Shown here: positions 53,541 through 61,890 of the stretch, piece after piece | Numbering within the stretch: position 1 is the first letter of the stretch | Layout of the letters: each line of letters starts with the position of its first letter | Notes under the pieces: generated by a model | What the model was told of the DNA's origin: nothing | The model's database searches: none | Seen by the model: the letters and a program-made list of their open reading frames with translations, nothing else | DNA from: DAIOEK01 sp963721445 | GTDB lineage: Bacteria; Chloroflexota; Anaerolineae; Anaerolineales; Anaerolineaceae | DNA length: 64,000 bases | Direction of reading: 5' to 3' | Assembly: GCA_963721445.1 (NCBI GenBank) | Contig: CAVRIZ010000007.1 | Location: 1 to 64,000, forward strand | Position numbers and translations under genes: made by a program

Positions 53541-56102
53541 ATGCCTGAAGACATCACCCCCGTTCGCCAACAATATCTTGATATCAAAAAACAATATCCC
53601 GACACCATCGTTTTCTTTCGATTAGGTGACTTTTATGAGACGTTTGATCACGATGCGGAGATTGCCTCCCGCGAATTGGATATTGTGCTGACAAGCCGTA
53701 ATGTAGCGAAAGGAATTCGGGTTCCCCTTGCAGGTATTCCCTACCATGCGGTGGAAAATTACCTTGCTAGATTGATCCACAAGGGATACCATGTGGCAAT
53801 TTGTGAACAAATGGGAGACCAACCAGCAAAAGGGTTATTCCCGCGTGAAGTGGTTCGGGTAGTCACGCCGGGGACCTTGATGGAACCTACTCTCCTGCCG
53901 GGTGATCAGAATAATTTTCTCCTTTCCTACCTTTACCAGGAAAAAAAGGCAGCCTTATCTTATGTGGATATCTCCACGGGAGAATTCTTTGCGCTCGAAT
54001 TTCAGTCCCTTGATCCTCTCAACGTATTAAGGGCAGAGATAAATCGAATTCATCCCTCAGAGATCCTCCTCCCTGATAATTTACCGCCTATAGTAGGGAT
54101 CGAATCACATTCAACAACCTGGCCGGGATGGCGCTTCGAATTGGGAAGATGCCAGACCTGGTTAATGGATGTGTTTCAAACAAAGACCCTGGATGGTTTT
54201 GGATTGAAAGGGTTGCAGTTGGCTACCCAGGCTTCTGGCGCCATTCTTCAATATATCAAAGAAACCCAACCGAACGCCCTCAAACAAATTCGTCAGATCC
54301 GAACCTACTCACTCGATGATTTCATGGTACTGGATTCTGCCACACGCAGAAATCTGGAATTGGTCGAGACAATTCGAGGTGGTACCAAAGAAGGAACGCT
54401 TCTGGGAGTTTTGGATCACACTCTGACTCCGATGGGTCATCGGCTCATTTCAGCCTGGATCAATAAACCGTTGTTGAATGTATCTGAGATCAATCGCCGG
54501 TTGGATGGGGTTAGCTTTTTCATGAAGAATGGTCTATCCAGGGCAGAATTTCGAAACCTACTCAAGAAAATATCTGATCTGGAACGGCTTATTTCGCGGA
54601 TCCAAACAGGTTCCGCTTTACCCAGGGAATTGCTGGCACTAAAAAATACGCTCTCCGTATTGCCAGAGGTTTTGAAACTATTTGCCTCAAATATTAATGG
54701 GCTTCAACCAAGTGGTCACCTTGCGCAATTCGACGATCTATATAACCTATTGGATGAAGCGATCGTAGAGGAACCACCCGCCACTTTAAATTCAACCGGC
54801 ATCATTAAACCAGGTTTTTCCAGTGATTTGGATGGGATCATGGAGGCGTCCAAACACGCCCGCGAGTGGATCGCCAGCCTCGAAACCGTGGAAAAAAATA
54901 GGACCGGGATCAAGACCCTCAAGGTGGGTTATAACAAAGTTTTTGGGTACTATATTGAAATTTCCAGAGGCAATGCAGAATTAGCACCTGCGGATTACAT
55001 CCGAAAACAAACCCTCGTCAACGCGGAACGATTTATCACTCCCGAACTCAAAGAATATGAAACGTTGGTCATGAATGCGGAGGATCGAATCCATGAGGTT
55101 GAGGGAAAGGTTTACAAAGAGCTTTGTAGTAAGATCTCTGAATCCAGCATTGAATTATTAGATTGTGCAACGGCTCTGGCGGAATTGGATGTGTTTGCGG
55201 CATTATCTGAGGTTGCCGTTCTTCGAAGATACGTTCGCCCGGTGGTTGATGAGAGCCTGAAATTGGAAATTGTCGACGGGCGCCATCCCGTGGTGGAAAC
55301 AACCCTCAAATCCGAAAAATTTGTACCCAATGACATTTCCTTCAGTCCCGAAGAGATCATCCGGATTATTACCGGTCCGAATATGAGCGGTAAGAGTACT
55401 TACTTACGGCAGGCAGCATTGATCGTCCTCATGGCGCAAATGGGATCATTCGTGCCAGCCCAATCAGCTCATATTGGATTGGTGGATCGGATCTTTACCC
55501 GAATCGGAGCACAGGATGAGATCCATTCCGGGCAATCCACATTCATGGTGGAGATGGTCGAAACTTCCAACATTTTGCACCACGCCAGTCCCCGAAGTCT
55601 GTTGATTTTGGATGAGATCGGCAGAGGAACAAGCACCTATGATGGAATATCCATTGCATGGGCTGTCATTGAATATATTCACAATCATCCCGATATTCGC
55701 TCTCGCACATTTTTTGCTACTCACTATCATGAACTAATTCAGTTATCCGAAGTGTTTCCAGGCATCAGAAATTACAATGTAGCGGTTACAGAAGATAATG
55801 AACAGGTCGTATTTCTGCACAGGATCATTCCTGGCGGCGCTGACCAATCGTATGGGATCCATGTAGCCCAATTAGCCGGTCTCCCCGGGTCTGTTATCAC
55901 CCGGGCGAAGCAGATTCTGGATGAAATGGAAGCCGCTTCTGGTCACCAGTACCGGCAAAACCCAATCGCTCCGCAACAGATCGCGCTGTTTCCGGAAACC
56001 AATCCGCTCGTCGATGAAATAAAAAACCTGGATATGAATGCTCTTTCACCGATCGAAGCGTTGAACAAGCTCTTTGAATGGAAGAAGAAATATCTAAAAT
56101 AA
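53541..56102 (+). CDS. mutS: DNA mismatch repair protein MutS
   Basis: 853 aa MutS1. The mismatch-binding N-domain has FFRLGDFYETFDHDA near residue 25 (the F-x-E wedge). ATPase Walker A ITGPNMSGKSTYLRQ is near residue 615, FMVEMVETSNILHHAS near 670, and Walker B LILDEIGRGTSTYDG near 690 with TFFATHYHEL. The C-terminus ends LNKLFEWKKKYLK. TACAAT at 53529-53534 is six bases before ATG, hinting at a leaderless transcript. No mutL is in the window. Confidence 0.96.
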   Translation: MPEDITPVRQQYLDIKKQYPDTIVFFRLGDFYETFDHDAEIASRELDIVLTSRNVAKGIRVPLAGIPYHAVENYLARLIHKGYHVAICEQMGDQPAKGLFPREVVRVVTPGTLMEPTLLPGDQNNFLLSYLYQEKKAALSYVDISTGEFFALEFQSLDPLNVLRAEINRIHPSEILLPDNLPPIVGIESHSTTWPGWRFELGRCQTWLMDVFQTKTLDGFGLKGLQLATQASGAILQYIKETQPNALKQIRQIRTYSLDDFMVLDSATRRNLELVETIRGGTKEGTLLGVLDHTLTPMGHRLISAWINKPLLNVSEINRRLDGVSFFMKNGLSRAEFRNLLKKISDLERLISRIQTGSALPRELLALKNTLSVLPEVLKLFASNINGLQPSGHLAQFDDLYNLLDEAIVEEPPATLNSTGIIKPGFSSDLDGIMEASKHAREWIASLETVEKNRTGIKTLKVGYNKVFGYYIEISRGNAELAPADYIRKQTLVNAERFITPELKEYETLVMNAEDRIHEVEGKVYKELCSKISESSIELLDCATALAELDVFAALSEVAVLRRYVRPVVDESLKLEIVDGRHPVVETTLKSEKFVPNDISFSPEEIIRIITGPNMSGKSTYLRQAALIVLMAQMGSFVPAQSAHIGLVDRIFTRIGAQDEIHSGQSTFMVEMVETSNILHHASPRSLLILDEIGRGTSTYDGISIAWAVIEYIHNHPDIRSRTFFATHYHELIQLSEVFPGIRNYNVAVTEDNEQVVFLHRIIPGGADQSYGIHVAQLAGLPGSVITRAKQILDEMEAASGHQYRQNPIAPQQIALFPETNPLVDEIKNLDMNALSPIEALNKLFEWKKKYLK

Positions 56103-56141
56103 AATAAACGCTTCACTTACTATTCGTACAAATTCAAACCA

Positions 56142-56972
56142 ATGAAATACGGATTTATATTACCCAAAGGTGATGCCGCAATCGCAGCGGAAATGGCATA
56201 TTTGGCAGAGCAGTGCGGCTGGGACGGATTTTTCGTATATGAACTTCCCTGGGGAGTGGATGCCTGGATCTCATTATCAGCTGCAGCTATGCGCACATCC
56301 CGCATATCTTTGGGAACGATGATCTCGCCCTTATCCAGAATGCGACCGTGGAAAGTAGCCAGCCAAGCCGCGACCCTTGATCAACTCAGCCAGGGACGAG
56401 TCATCCTCTCGGTTGGATTGGGCGCCCTTGAAACAGGCTTCAATGCTTTCAACGAAATAACGGATCGGCGATTACGTGCGGAATTGTTGGATGAAAGCCT
56501 GGCCATCATGCAAGGTCTCTGGTCAGGTCAACCTTTCCAATTCAAGGGAAAACATTACCAGGTGGATACCACGCTCATAGAGACATCCCTTCCTCAACCA
56601 CCCTGTCCTTACCGCTCTGAAGGAATCCCCATCTGGGTGGTCGGTGCCTGGCCTTCGATAAAGTCCATGGCAAGAGCCGCCCACTGGAATGGTCTACTAC
56701 CCAACCTCTTGAATGAATCAGGGCATGCAGATATCAAAGAACCATTCCCCGAGACATTGCGTAAAATGTGTGATTTTATACGTGAAAAACGTGGTTCATT
56801 GCGGGATTACGACATCGTTCATGAAAACGACCTGATGGATATTTCCACCAAAAAACCGGATCAAAAAGAATATGAAAAGGCAGGTGTGACGTGGTGGTTG
56901 GAGTCAATGTGGACCGAACCGGACTTGAATAATATCCGTTCTGTGATTAATAAGGGACCCGTAAAAGCATAA
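56142..56972 (+). CDS. LLM-class flavin-dependent oxidoreductase
   Basis: 276 aa luciferase-like TIM barrel. It begins KYGFILPKGDAAIAAEMAYL and has WDGFFVYELPWGVD, RISLGTMISPLSRMRPWKVA (flavin loop) and GRVILSVGLGALE. It probably uses FMN or F420, with unknown substrate. It is monocistronic, 39 bases after mutS, and is followed by a weak GGACCC/GGGTCC hairpin near 56955-56979. Confidence 0.84.
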   Translation: MKYGFILPKGDAAIAAEMAYLAEQCGWDGFFVYELPWGVDAWISLSAAAMRTSRISLGTMISPLSRMRPWKVASQAATLDQLSQGRVILSVGLGALETGFNAFNEITDRRLRAELLDESLAIMQGLWSGQPFQFKGKHYQVDTTLIETSLPQPPCPYRSEGIPIWVVGAWPSIKSMARAAHWNGLLPNLLNESGHADIKEPFPETLRKMCDFIREKRGSLRDYDIVHENDLMDISTKKPDQKEYEKAGVTWWLESMWTEPDLNNIRSVINKGPVKA

Positions 56973-57022
56973 AGGGTCCTGATAATATTCATGCGTGCTT
57001 AACCGGCTGAATAATGAGACAT

Positions 57023-58153
57023 TTATCCGGCGAGAGATACGCCAATCAATCGTCCGACACCGTACGTTATCATCGCAGCGATCAGCCCAAACACAACCTG
57101 ACGTATTCCCGACTTGATCCAGTTCTTTCCGGTCATTAGTGTAATGCTTGATCCGATCACAAAAAGACCAACCGCACTTACTGCCAGGCTCAATCCGATG
57201 GCTGAATATCCTTGTGCAAACAAGTAAGGGAACACTGGGATAATCGCGCCAATGGAGAAAAGCACAAAAGATGTTATCGCCGCTTCCCAGGCAGATCCTC
57301 CCAGCTCCTCCGGATCAATTCCTAGTTCTTCACGAGCCAGAGTGTCGACACTGGTGGTTGGATTAGACATGATCTGATGTGCCAGGATTTTTGCCTGCTC
57401 CTCCACCAGGCCTTTTGCCTGGTAGATCAAAGCCAGTTCGGTTTCTTCCTCTTCAGGTATATTCTCGACTTCGTATCGTTCAATTTCCAATTGGTGTTCA
57501 TATAATTCACGCGAGCTTTGAACGGATAACCACTCGCCTAGAGCCATCGAAGCAGCTCCGGCTAACAGTCCGGCAAATCCTGTGATGAGAATCGATTTAC
57601 CAGATAATGCCGCACCAGCAACGCCCATAACCAGGCTTAGATTGGACACCAGACCATCATTTGCGCCCAACACCGCAGCTCGCAGGGCATTTCCTCCGGC
57701 GGACCTATGACGTCCTTCCAATTGAGCCAGGACCCCGCCCTCCAAGCCTGCTCCTTTGTTACCTGCCATATGTCGCATCAATCGCTCATGCGATTTTTCT
57801 TCATTGGCCATTCCGGTAACGATTTCATCCTTTTTTACAGAATAGTTCTGAGTCGCTTTCTTCTCTCCCCCCATCAGGATCGCGAGTATTGGTTGCGCCC
57901 CAAATATCCTGGCTATTACACTTAGAATTCGCGTCCGTCCATCAGGTGCTGTGGGGAGTTGGGTAATGCCAGCTTCGCGTAATCGCTTCTCCCAAATATC
58001 TGCGTGCCGTTCTTCCGATTCTGCCATCTTTCGATACACAATTTTGAGCGGATCACTTTTCTCTGTGCTTGAGATATAACGATAAAGGTAGGCACTATTG
58101 ATTTCATCTTTATAATTTTCCACCCAGAGCGTAGTATCCCCATTATTGCCCAT
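57023..58153 (-). CDS. ferritin-like/VIT1 fusion (MbfA-type iron exporter-like)
   Basis: 376 aa. The first 145 or so residues form a four-helix ferritin-like domain with diiron-type EERHADIWE and EEKSHERLMRHM. The rest is a VIT1/CCC1 transporter domain: GLVSNLSLVMGVAGAA, GAASMALGEWLSVQSSRE and five TM segments. Similar MbfA proteins export iron and protect against peroxide. It overlaps the preceding gene by 11 bases and ends the glycerol operon on the minus strand. Confidence 0.85.
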   Translation of the reverse strand: MGNNGDTTLWVENYKDEINSAYLYRYISSTEKSDPLKIVYRKMAESEERHADIWEKRLREAGITQLPTAPDGRTRILSVIARIFGAQPILAILMGGEKKATQNYSVKKDEIVTGMANEEKSHERLMRHMAGNKGAGLEGGVLAQLEGRHRSAGGNALRAAVLGANDGLVSNLSLVMGVAGAALSGKSILITGFAGLLAGAASMALGEWLSVQSSRELYEHQLEIERYEVENIPEEEETELALIYQAKGLVEEQAKILAHQIMSNPTTSVDTLAREELGIDPEELGGSAWEAAITSFVLFSIGAIIPVFPYLFAQGYSAIGLSLAVSAVGLFVIGSSITLMTGKNWIKSGIRQVVFGLIAAMITYGVGRLIGVSLAG

Positions 58154-59189
58154 TTGCCATCTCCTCCTCCCGTACTTTTGATAATAGCGCCTGATAATTC
58201 TGCGAATATTGAGGCTTGGTATCAGGATGTGCCACCAAATATGTCAGAATTTCCGAAAAAGTATTATTTACAGGGGTGGGAACCCCTACTTTTCTACCAA
58301 TGCGCGAGACTGCTCCATTCAAGAATATCACCTCTGATTGGTTTCTTCCCTGTTGAAGGTCAATATGCAAAGATGGCATCTTGGCTCCTCGCCCTCCTCC
58401 CAGCGGTTTGACCAGTACTTTTCGGAGAATATCTTCCGGGAAGTATTTAATAAGAATTGAAAGTGTCCGCATGGGCACTTTGGGCAAATTCGTCACGTGG
58501 ACGCCCAATTTATCCATTACTGCGACCGCTTCTTTGAACTGCTGCATCTCAAGATGGAAAATGGCTTTGGACATCATAATTTCAGCAGGAATCATATCAA
58601 GGATGGCACAGGAGGCATTCAGTAATAAATTACTCAACATCTTCGACCATTTCATATCGAGACGGTGTTGGAACGGTTTAGCATTAAGTCCCGCCTCGTT
58701 AAAATCAGTGATAATTTCATCCGAGTAACTGCTTTTCTTCTCGATGCCTATCCCACGTAATTTTTCCAATATGACATCACCGGCTGAAACTCGCCCGATT
58801 GCACTAGTGACCGACCCACCGATCACCTTATTTTCACCAAAGTAACGTTCCAGGATAGGTTCGTTTTCGACACCATTTTGCAAGCAGAGAACCGCTTTTA
58901 TCTTCTCCCGAAAAGCAAAAAGCTCCTTTGCTGCCTCTTCTGTATCAAAGGATTTGATGGCAAAGACAACGACATCTACTTCCCGAGAAAATGCTAAATC
59001 TGCGGAAGTAAAAACATTCACCGGTGCGTGGTGGATTATCTGGTTAGCGAATTTTATGGTGATGCCATTCTGATTCAGCGAGCCGGCGTATTCCGGCTTT
59101 TCAAGAAAAGAAACATCTTTCCCTGCGCTAAGCAACGACCCACCGAGGTACGAGCCGATCGCGCCCGCCCCAATTAATAGATACTTCAT
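58143..59189 (-). CDS. ketopantoate reductase-like dehydrogenase (PanE/ApbA family)
   Basis: 348 aa. The Rossmann motif LLIGAGAIGSYLGGSLL is at the N-terminus. CLQNGVENEPIL and GGSVTSAIG near residue 120 match the family, and WSKMLSNLLLNASC near residue 190 matches its catalytic helix. PanE makes pantoate for CoA. This copy is longer than E. coli PanE and might act on another 2-oxo acid. It lies 18 bases after the SdhD-like gene and overlaps the VIT1 gene. Confidence 0.82.
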   Translation of the reverse strand: MKYLLIGAGAIGSYLGGSLLSAGKDVSFLEKPEYAGSLNQNGITIKFANQIIHHAPVNVFTSADLAFSREVDVVVFAIKSFDTEEAAKELFAFREKIKAVLCLQNGVENEPILERYFGENKVIGGSVTSAIGRVSAGDVILEKLRGIGIEKKSSYSDEIITDFNEAGLNAKPFQHRLDMKWSKMLSNLLLNASCAILDMIPAEIMMSKAIFHLEMQQFKEAVAVMDKLGVHVTNLPKVPMRTLSILIKYFPEDILRKVLVKPLGGGRGAKMPSLHIDLQQGRNQSEVIFLNGAVSRIGRKVGVPTPVNNTFSEILTYLVAHPDTKPQYSQNYQALLSKVREEEMANGQ

Positions 59190-59207
59190 GTTACTTCCTT
59201 TAGCAGG

Positions 59208-59576
59208 TTATCCAGCCCTGCCAATCACTATGGATGTTAGCCAAATCCCGTACGCTGCAGCTCCAATTCCCAGGAATAGAAGAAGAGGATCAATCACTTT
59301 GAGTACTCCCTTGGAAGGATTCAGATCAAGAAGGACACTCCGCACGCCGAGTATTGAATGGAAAATAACGGCCAGTAAAAAGAGTGTCTCCATTGCTGCT
59401 ACCCAGGGATTACCCAAATATTGGATCACTTCATCATAAGATAATAATCCATCCGGTGAAACCATATGGTTAATGATCACATGGGTAATGATTAATAGGA
59501 AAACCAGAACACCGGTGAACTGTTTTACCATCCATAAGGTGGATCTTTCGCGAGTACCAGTCAAGGCTGTCATCAT
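59208..59576 (-). CDS. SdhD-like membrane anchor (second cytochrome-b-type subunit)
   Basis: 122 aa with three TM segments (about residues 18-40, 60-82 and 95-118). FHSILGVRSVLLDL near residue 70 matches the H-x3-G-x-R-x4-D pattern of Sdh/Frd anchors, which binds heme or quinone. Its ATG overlaps the stop of the preceding SdhC-like gene by 4 bases. No succinate-dehydrogenase flavoprotein is encoded here: the flavoprotein of the operon is GlpA-like (60700-61881). Confidence 0.83.
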   Translation of the reverse strand: MMTALTGTRERSTLWMVKQFTGVLVFLLIITHVIINHMVSPDGLLSYDEVIQYLGNPWVAAMETLFLLAVIFHSILGVRSVLLDLNPSKGVLKVIDPLLLFLGIGAAAYGIWLTSIVIGRAG

Positions 59577-59968
59577 GCACCTCCAAACATCTTGATCGCG
59601 AAAACGATCCCGCCTAGGACAGAAATGGCAGTGACTATCATCAATAGCGTTTTCTGAGCTCCACTACCTATCCCAAAGCTGGTTGCCGCGATCCGTAAGC
59701 CATTAATGCCGTGGAGGAGAACCGCAAACACAACCAGGAATTCCCCGGCGACAATGATTGGGCTATGGGCAGTCTCGATAAATTGACCAAAGGCTTCTTT
59801 CCCGGCGATCACTTTGCTTAGCATGATCAAGTGTAGGAAGAGATAGAAGGTCAATCCCAGACCTGCAATTCGATTGATCATAAAGCCAAAACTACCAGCC
59901 GCTTTCCCTCGTGGATCGAACCAGTACCACCAGCGCGAATTGAATTTTGACTCAGGTTTCGCTTCCAT
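59573..59968 (-). CDS. SdhC-like cytochrome b membrane subunit
   Basis: 131 aa. A soluble N-terminal tail is followed by three TM segments. LFLHLIMLSKVI near residue 43 and LLHGINGLRIAATSFG near 85 provide the two likely heme-ligand histidines of SdhC-type subunits. It lies 3 bases after the iron-sulfur subunit gene. It should anchor the complex and pass electrons to quinone. Confidence 0.83.
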   Translation of the reverse strand: MEAKPESKFNSRWWYWFDPRGKAAGSFGFMINRIAGLGLTFYLFLHLIMLSKVIAGKEAFGQFIETAHSPIIVAGEFLVVFAVLLHGINGLRIAATSFGIGSGAQKTLLMIVTAISVLGGIVFAIKMFGGA

Positions 59969-59971
59969 CCT

Positions 59972-60703
59972 TTACCTCCCACCAAACATATGGCGAAATC
60001 TGGCCGAGACGGTCATCCTTCGTAAATCCATGATTCTGGATCCTGGTTCCACAAATGACGGGCAGACTTCGCTGCACTCGTAGGCAGAATGACATCGCCA
60101 TAATCCATATTCCTGGTCCACCAGGTCCACCGTGGATACTTTTTCAGCAACCATTTTTAATTGGGCAGACGCCATTGCGGCAGGTCCCATATACTCCGCA
60201 TTGGTTGCACAGGCTGGACAGGCGCTTACGCATAAACCGCACTCCAGACAGTCCACCAATCGTTCCATTCCCGGCTCAACAGCCTTTTTGCCAGGCTTGA
60301 TTCCCCTGGCATCCGGTTGCAGATCAACTGGCTGCACATGCCGGCAGTCTACCTCGTCCAGTTTATTAAAGAAATAACCAAAATCAACTACTAGATCACT
60401 GACGACCGGGAAGTTTCGCAATGGCTCGACTTTGATCTTCCCTCCATCGGATGTGACATCTCGAATTCGGGTAATACAGGTCAATTTCTCTTTGTTGTTG
60501 ACTCTCATTCCACAAGCGCCGCAGGTGGAGTGATGACAGGCATGCCTAAACATGAGGGTTTTGTCATGGAACGCCCAGGCTTTTTCCACCCCATCCAAAA
60601 CATATTCGTCAGGGTCAATTTCTAATGGAAAATCTTGAAATTTGGCGGGTTGATCCCCTTTTTTTCGGTAGATTGAAAAAGTGACTTTCCATAATTCTTT
60701 CAT
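59972..60703 (-). CDS. SdhB/FrdB-like iron-sulfur subunit
   Basis: 243 aa. The N-terminal [2Fe-2S] domain (ACHHSTCGACGMRV near residue 60) is followed by a C-terminal domain with CLECGLCVSACP near residue 155 and CHSAYECSEVCP near 210, for [4Fe-4S] and [3Fe-4S]/[4Fe-4S] clusters. Together they match succinate dehydrogenase or fumarate reductase. The gene starts inside the GlpA-like stop (ATGA), so the two products are made together. It therefore probably wires GlpA to the membrane anchors. Confidence 0.88.
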   Translation of the reverse strand: MKELWKVTFSIYRKKGDQPAKFQDFPLEIDPDEYVLDGVEKAWAFHDKTLMFRHACHHSTCGACGMRVNNKEKLTCITRIRDVTSDGGKIKVEPLRNFPVVSDLVVDFGYFFNKLDEVDCRHVQPVDLQPDARGIKPGKKAVEPGMERLVDCLECGLCVSACPACATNAEYMGPAAMASAQLKMVAEKVSTVDLVDQEYGLWRCHSAYECSEVCPSFVEPGSRIMDLRRMTVSARFRHMFGGR

Positions 60704-61881
60704 TGCACCCCTCCAGCCGTATCACTGAAGAATTTGCGATAAGACGGTAATACAACCTCTTGTGTAACACAAGGTGTTGTGATCCCGAACTTGGAGCAGA
60801 CCATATCGGACACTTGCTCTGCCATTGCCCTGCAGGTAGTGGCTTTTCCGCCGATGATGCTCACCATTCCATGAAGTCCATCCAATTGTTCATGGTCAAG
60901 TGTTTTAAATGTCCTTGTCAAACTTCGTCCTGCCATACTCGCCCCAATTAAAGGACGGCTTGACATATAGATACCGCGGCAATTCGCCTTAATAATCCCG
61001 GGAATCATCTCCCCACCGCGATCGATCATCATTTGAGATTGTTCTTCATCAAGGGGAATATAATCAACATCCTCCGCGTCAAAGGAGGTGGTTCCGATCA
61101 CCAACATTCTGCGCTGGGGCAGTACAATATCGCCATCATCGGGTTTATTCAGTCGGTTGATGACGGTCTGGGTCAATCGTTGATCCACAGCCACCATCAC
61201 TCCAGGAGTAGGCTTGACATCGACCGAGATCCCGGCCATTGTGGCAATGCGTCCAGCCCAGGCGCCGGTAGCATTTACGATCATATCAACCTTGAGAGAC
61301 TTCTTTGTCCCATTCGAACGATCCGTGATATGTACCATTTCCACCTGGGAATTTCCACCCACATCGATTCCATCCACCTCATGATATGTCAGGAATTTTG
61401 CCCCGTATTTACGTGCTCCTGCCCCAAAACCCCAAGCAAGTCGTAATGGATCAAAGGTTCCATCCGGAACCGAATAAGCGAGGATAATTTTTTGAGATAG
61501 AGCTGGTTCAATTTCACGTACCTGTGTCCCTGAATACTTTTCAATTGGGATCTTGCATTCCTGGGCCCCTTTTTCAAACTCAAGGGCGTATGCCAGATCC
61601 AATTCATTTATTGCGACAAAAAAGCCGCCATTTGGCTCGATGCAGTAGGGAATAATCTTTCTCAGTATGATGTTTTCTTCAATGCACTCGACTGCGGATT
61701 CTTTGTCTTTTACACAATATCTACCACCGCTATGAAGCAACCCATGAGTTCTTCCAGAAGTACCCGAAGCCACTTCGCCTCGTTCTACCACTGTGACAGA
61801 ACACCCCCGTTGGGCTAGATCGTAGGCGGTGGCCATTCCGGTAAAGCCGGCTCCAATGACAACTACATTCGGTTTGTCCAT
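60700..61881 (-). CDS. glpA: GlpA-like FAD-dependent glycerol-3-phosphate dehydrogenase, short form
   Basis: 393 aa. The N-terminal FAD motif VVIGAGFTGMATAYDLAQRG is followed by GTSGRTHGLLHSGGRY, typical of glycerol-3-phosphate dehydrogenases. IVNATGAWAGRIA and IGGKATTCRAMAEQ follow. Substrate is probably sn-glycerol-3-phosphate, made by the adjacent GlpK. E. coli GlpA is about 540 aa with a C-terminal [2Fe-2S] BFD-type domain; this protein lacks that domain and ends soon after the catalytic core. The electron path is likely supplied by the SdhB-like protein encoded next. It lies 9 bases after glpK. Confidence 0.87.
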   Translation of the reverse strand: MDKPNVVVIGAGFTGMATAYDLAQRGCSVTVVERGEVASGTSGRTHGLLHSGGRYCVKDKESAVECIEENIILRKIIPYCIEPNGGFFVAINELDLAYALEFEKGAQECKIPIEKYSGTQVREIEPALSQKIILAYSVPDGTFDPLRLAWGFGAGARKYGAKFLTYHEVDGIDVGGNSQVEMVHITDRSNGTKKSLKVDMIVNATGAWAGRIATMAGISVDVKPTPGVMVAVDQRLTQTVINRLNKPDDGDIVLPQRRMLVIGTTSFDAEDVDYIPLDEEQSQMMIDRGGEMIPGIIKANCRGIYMSSRPLIGASMAGRSLTRTFKTLDHEQLDGLHGMVSIIGGKATTCRAMAEQVSDMVCSKFGITTPCVTQEVVLPSYRKFFSDTAGGVQ

Positions 61882-61890
61882 GGCTCTCCT

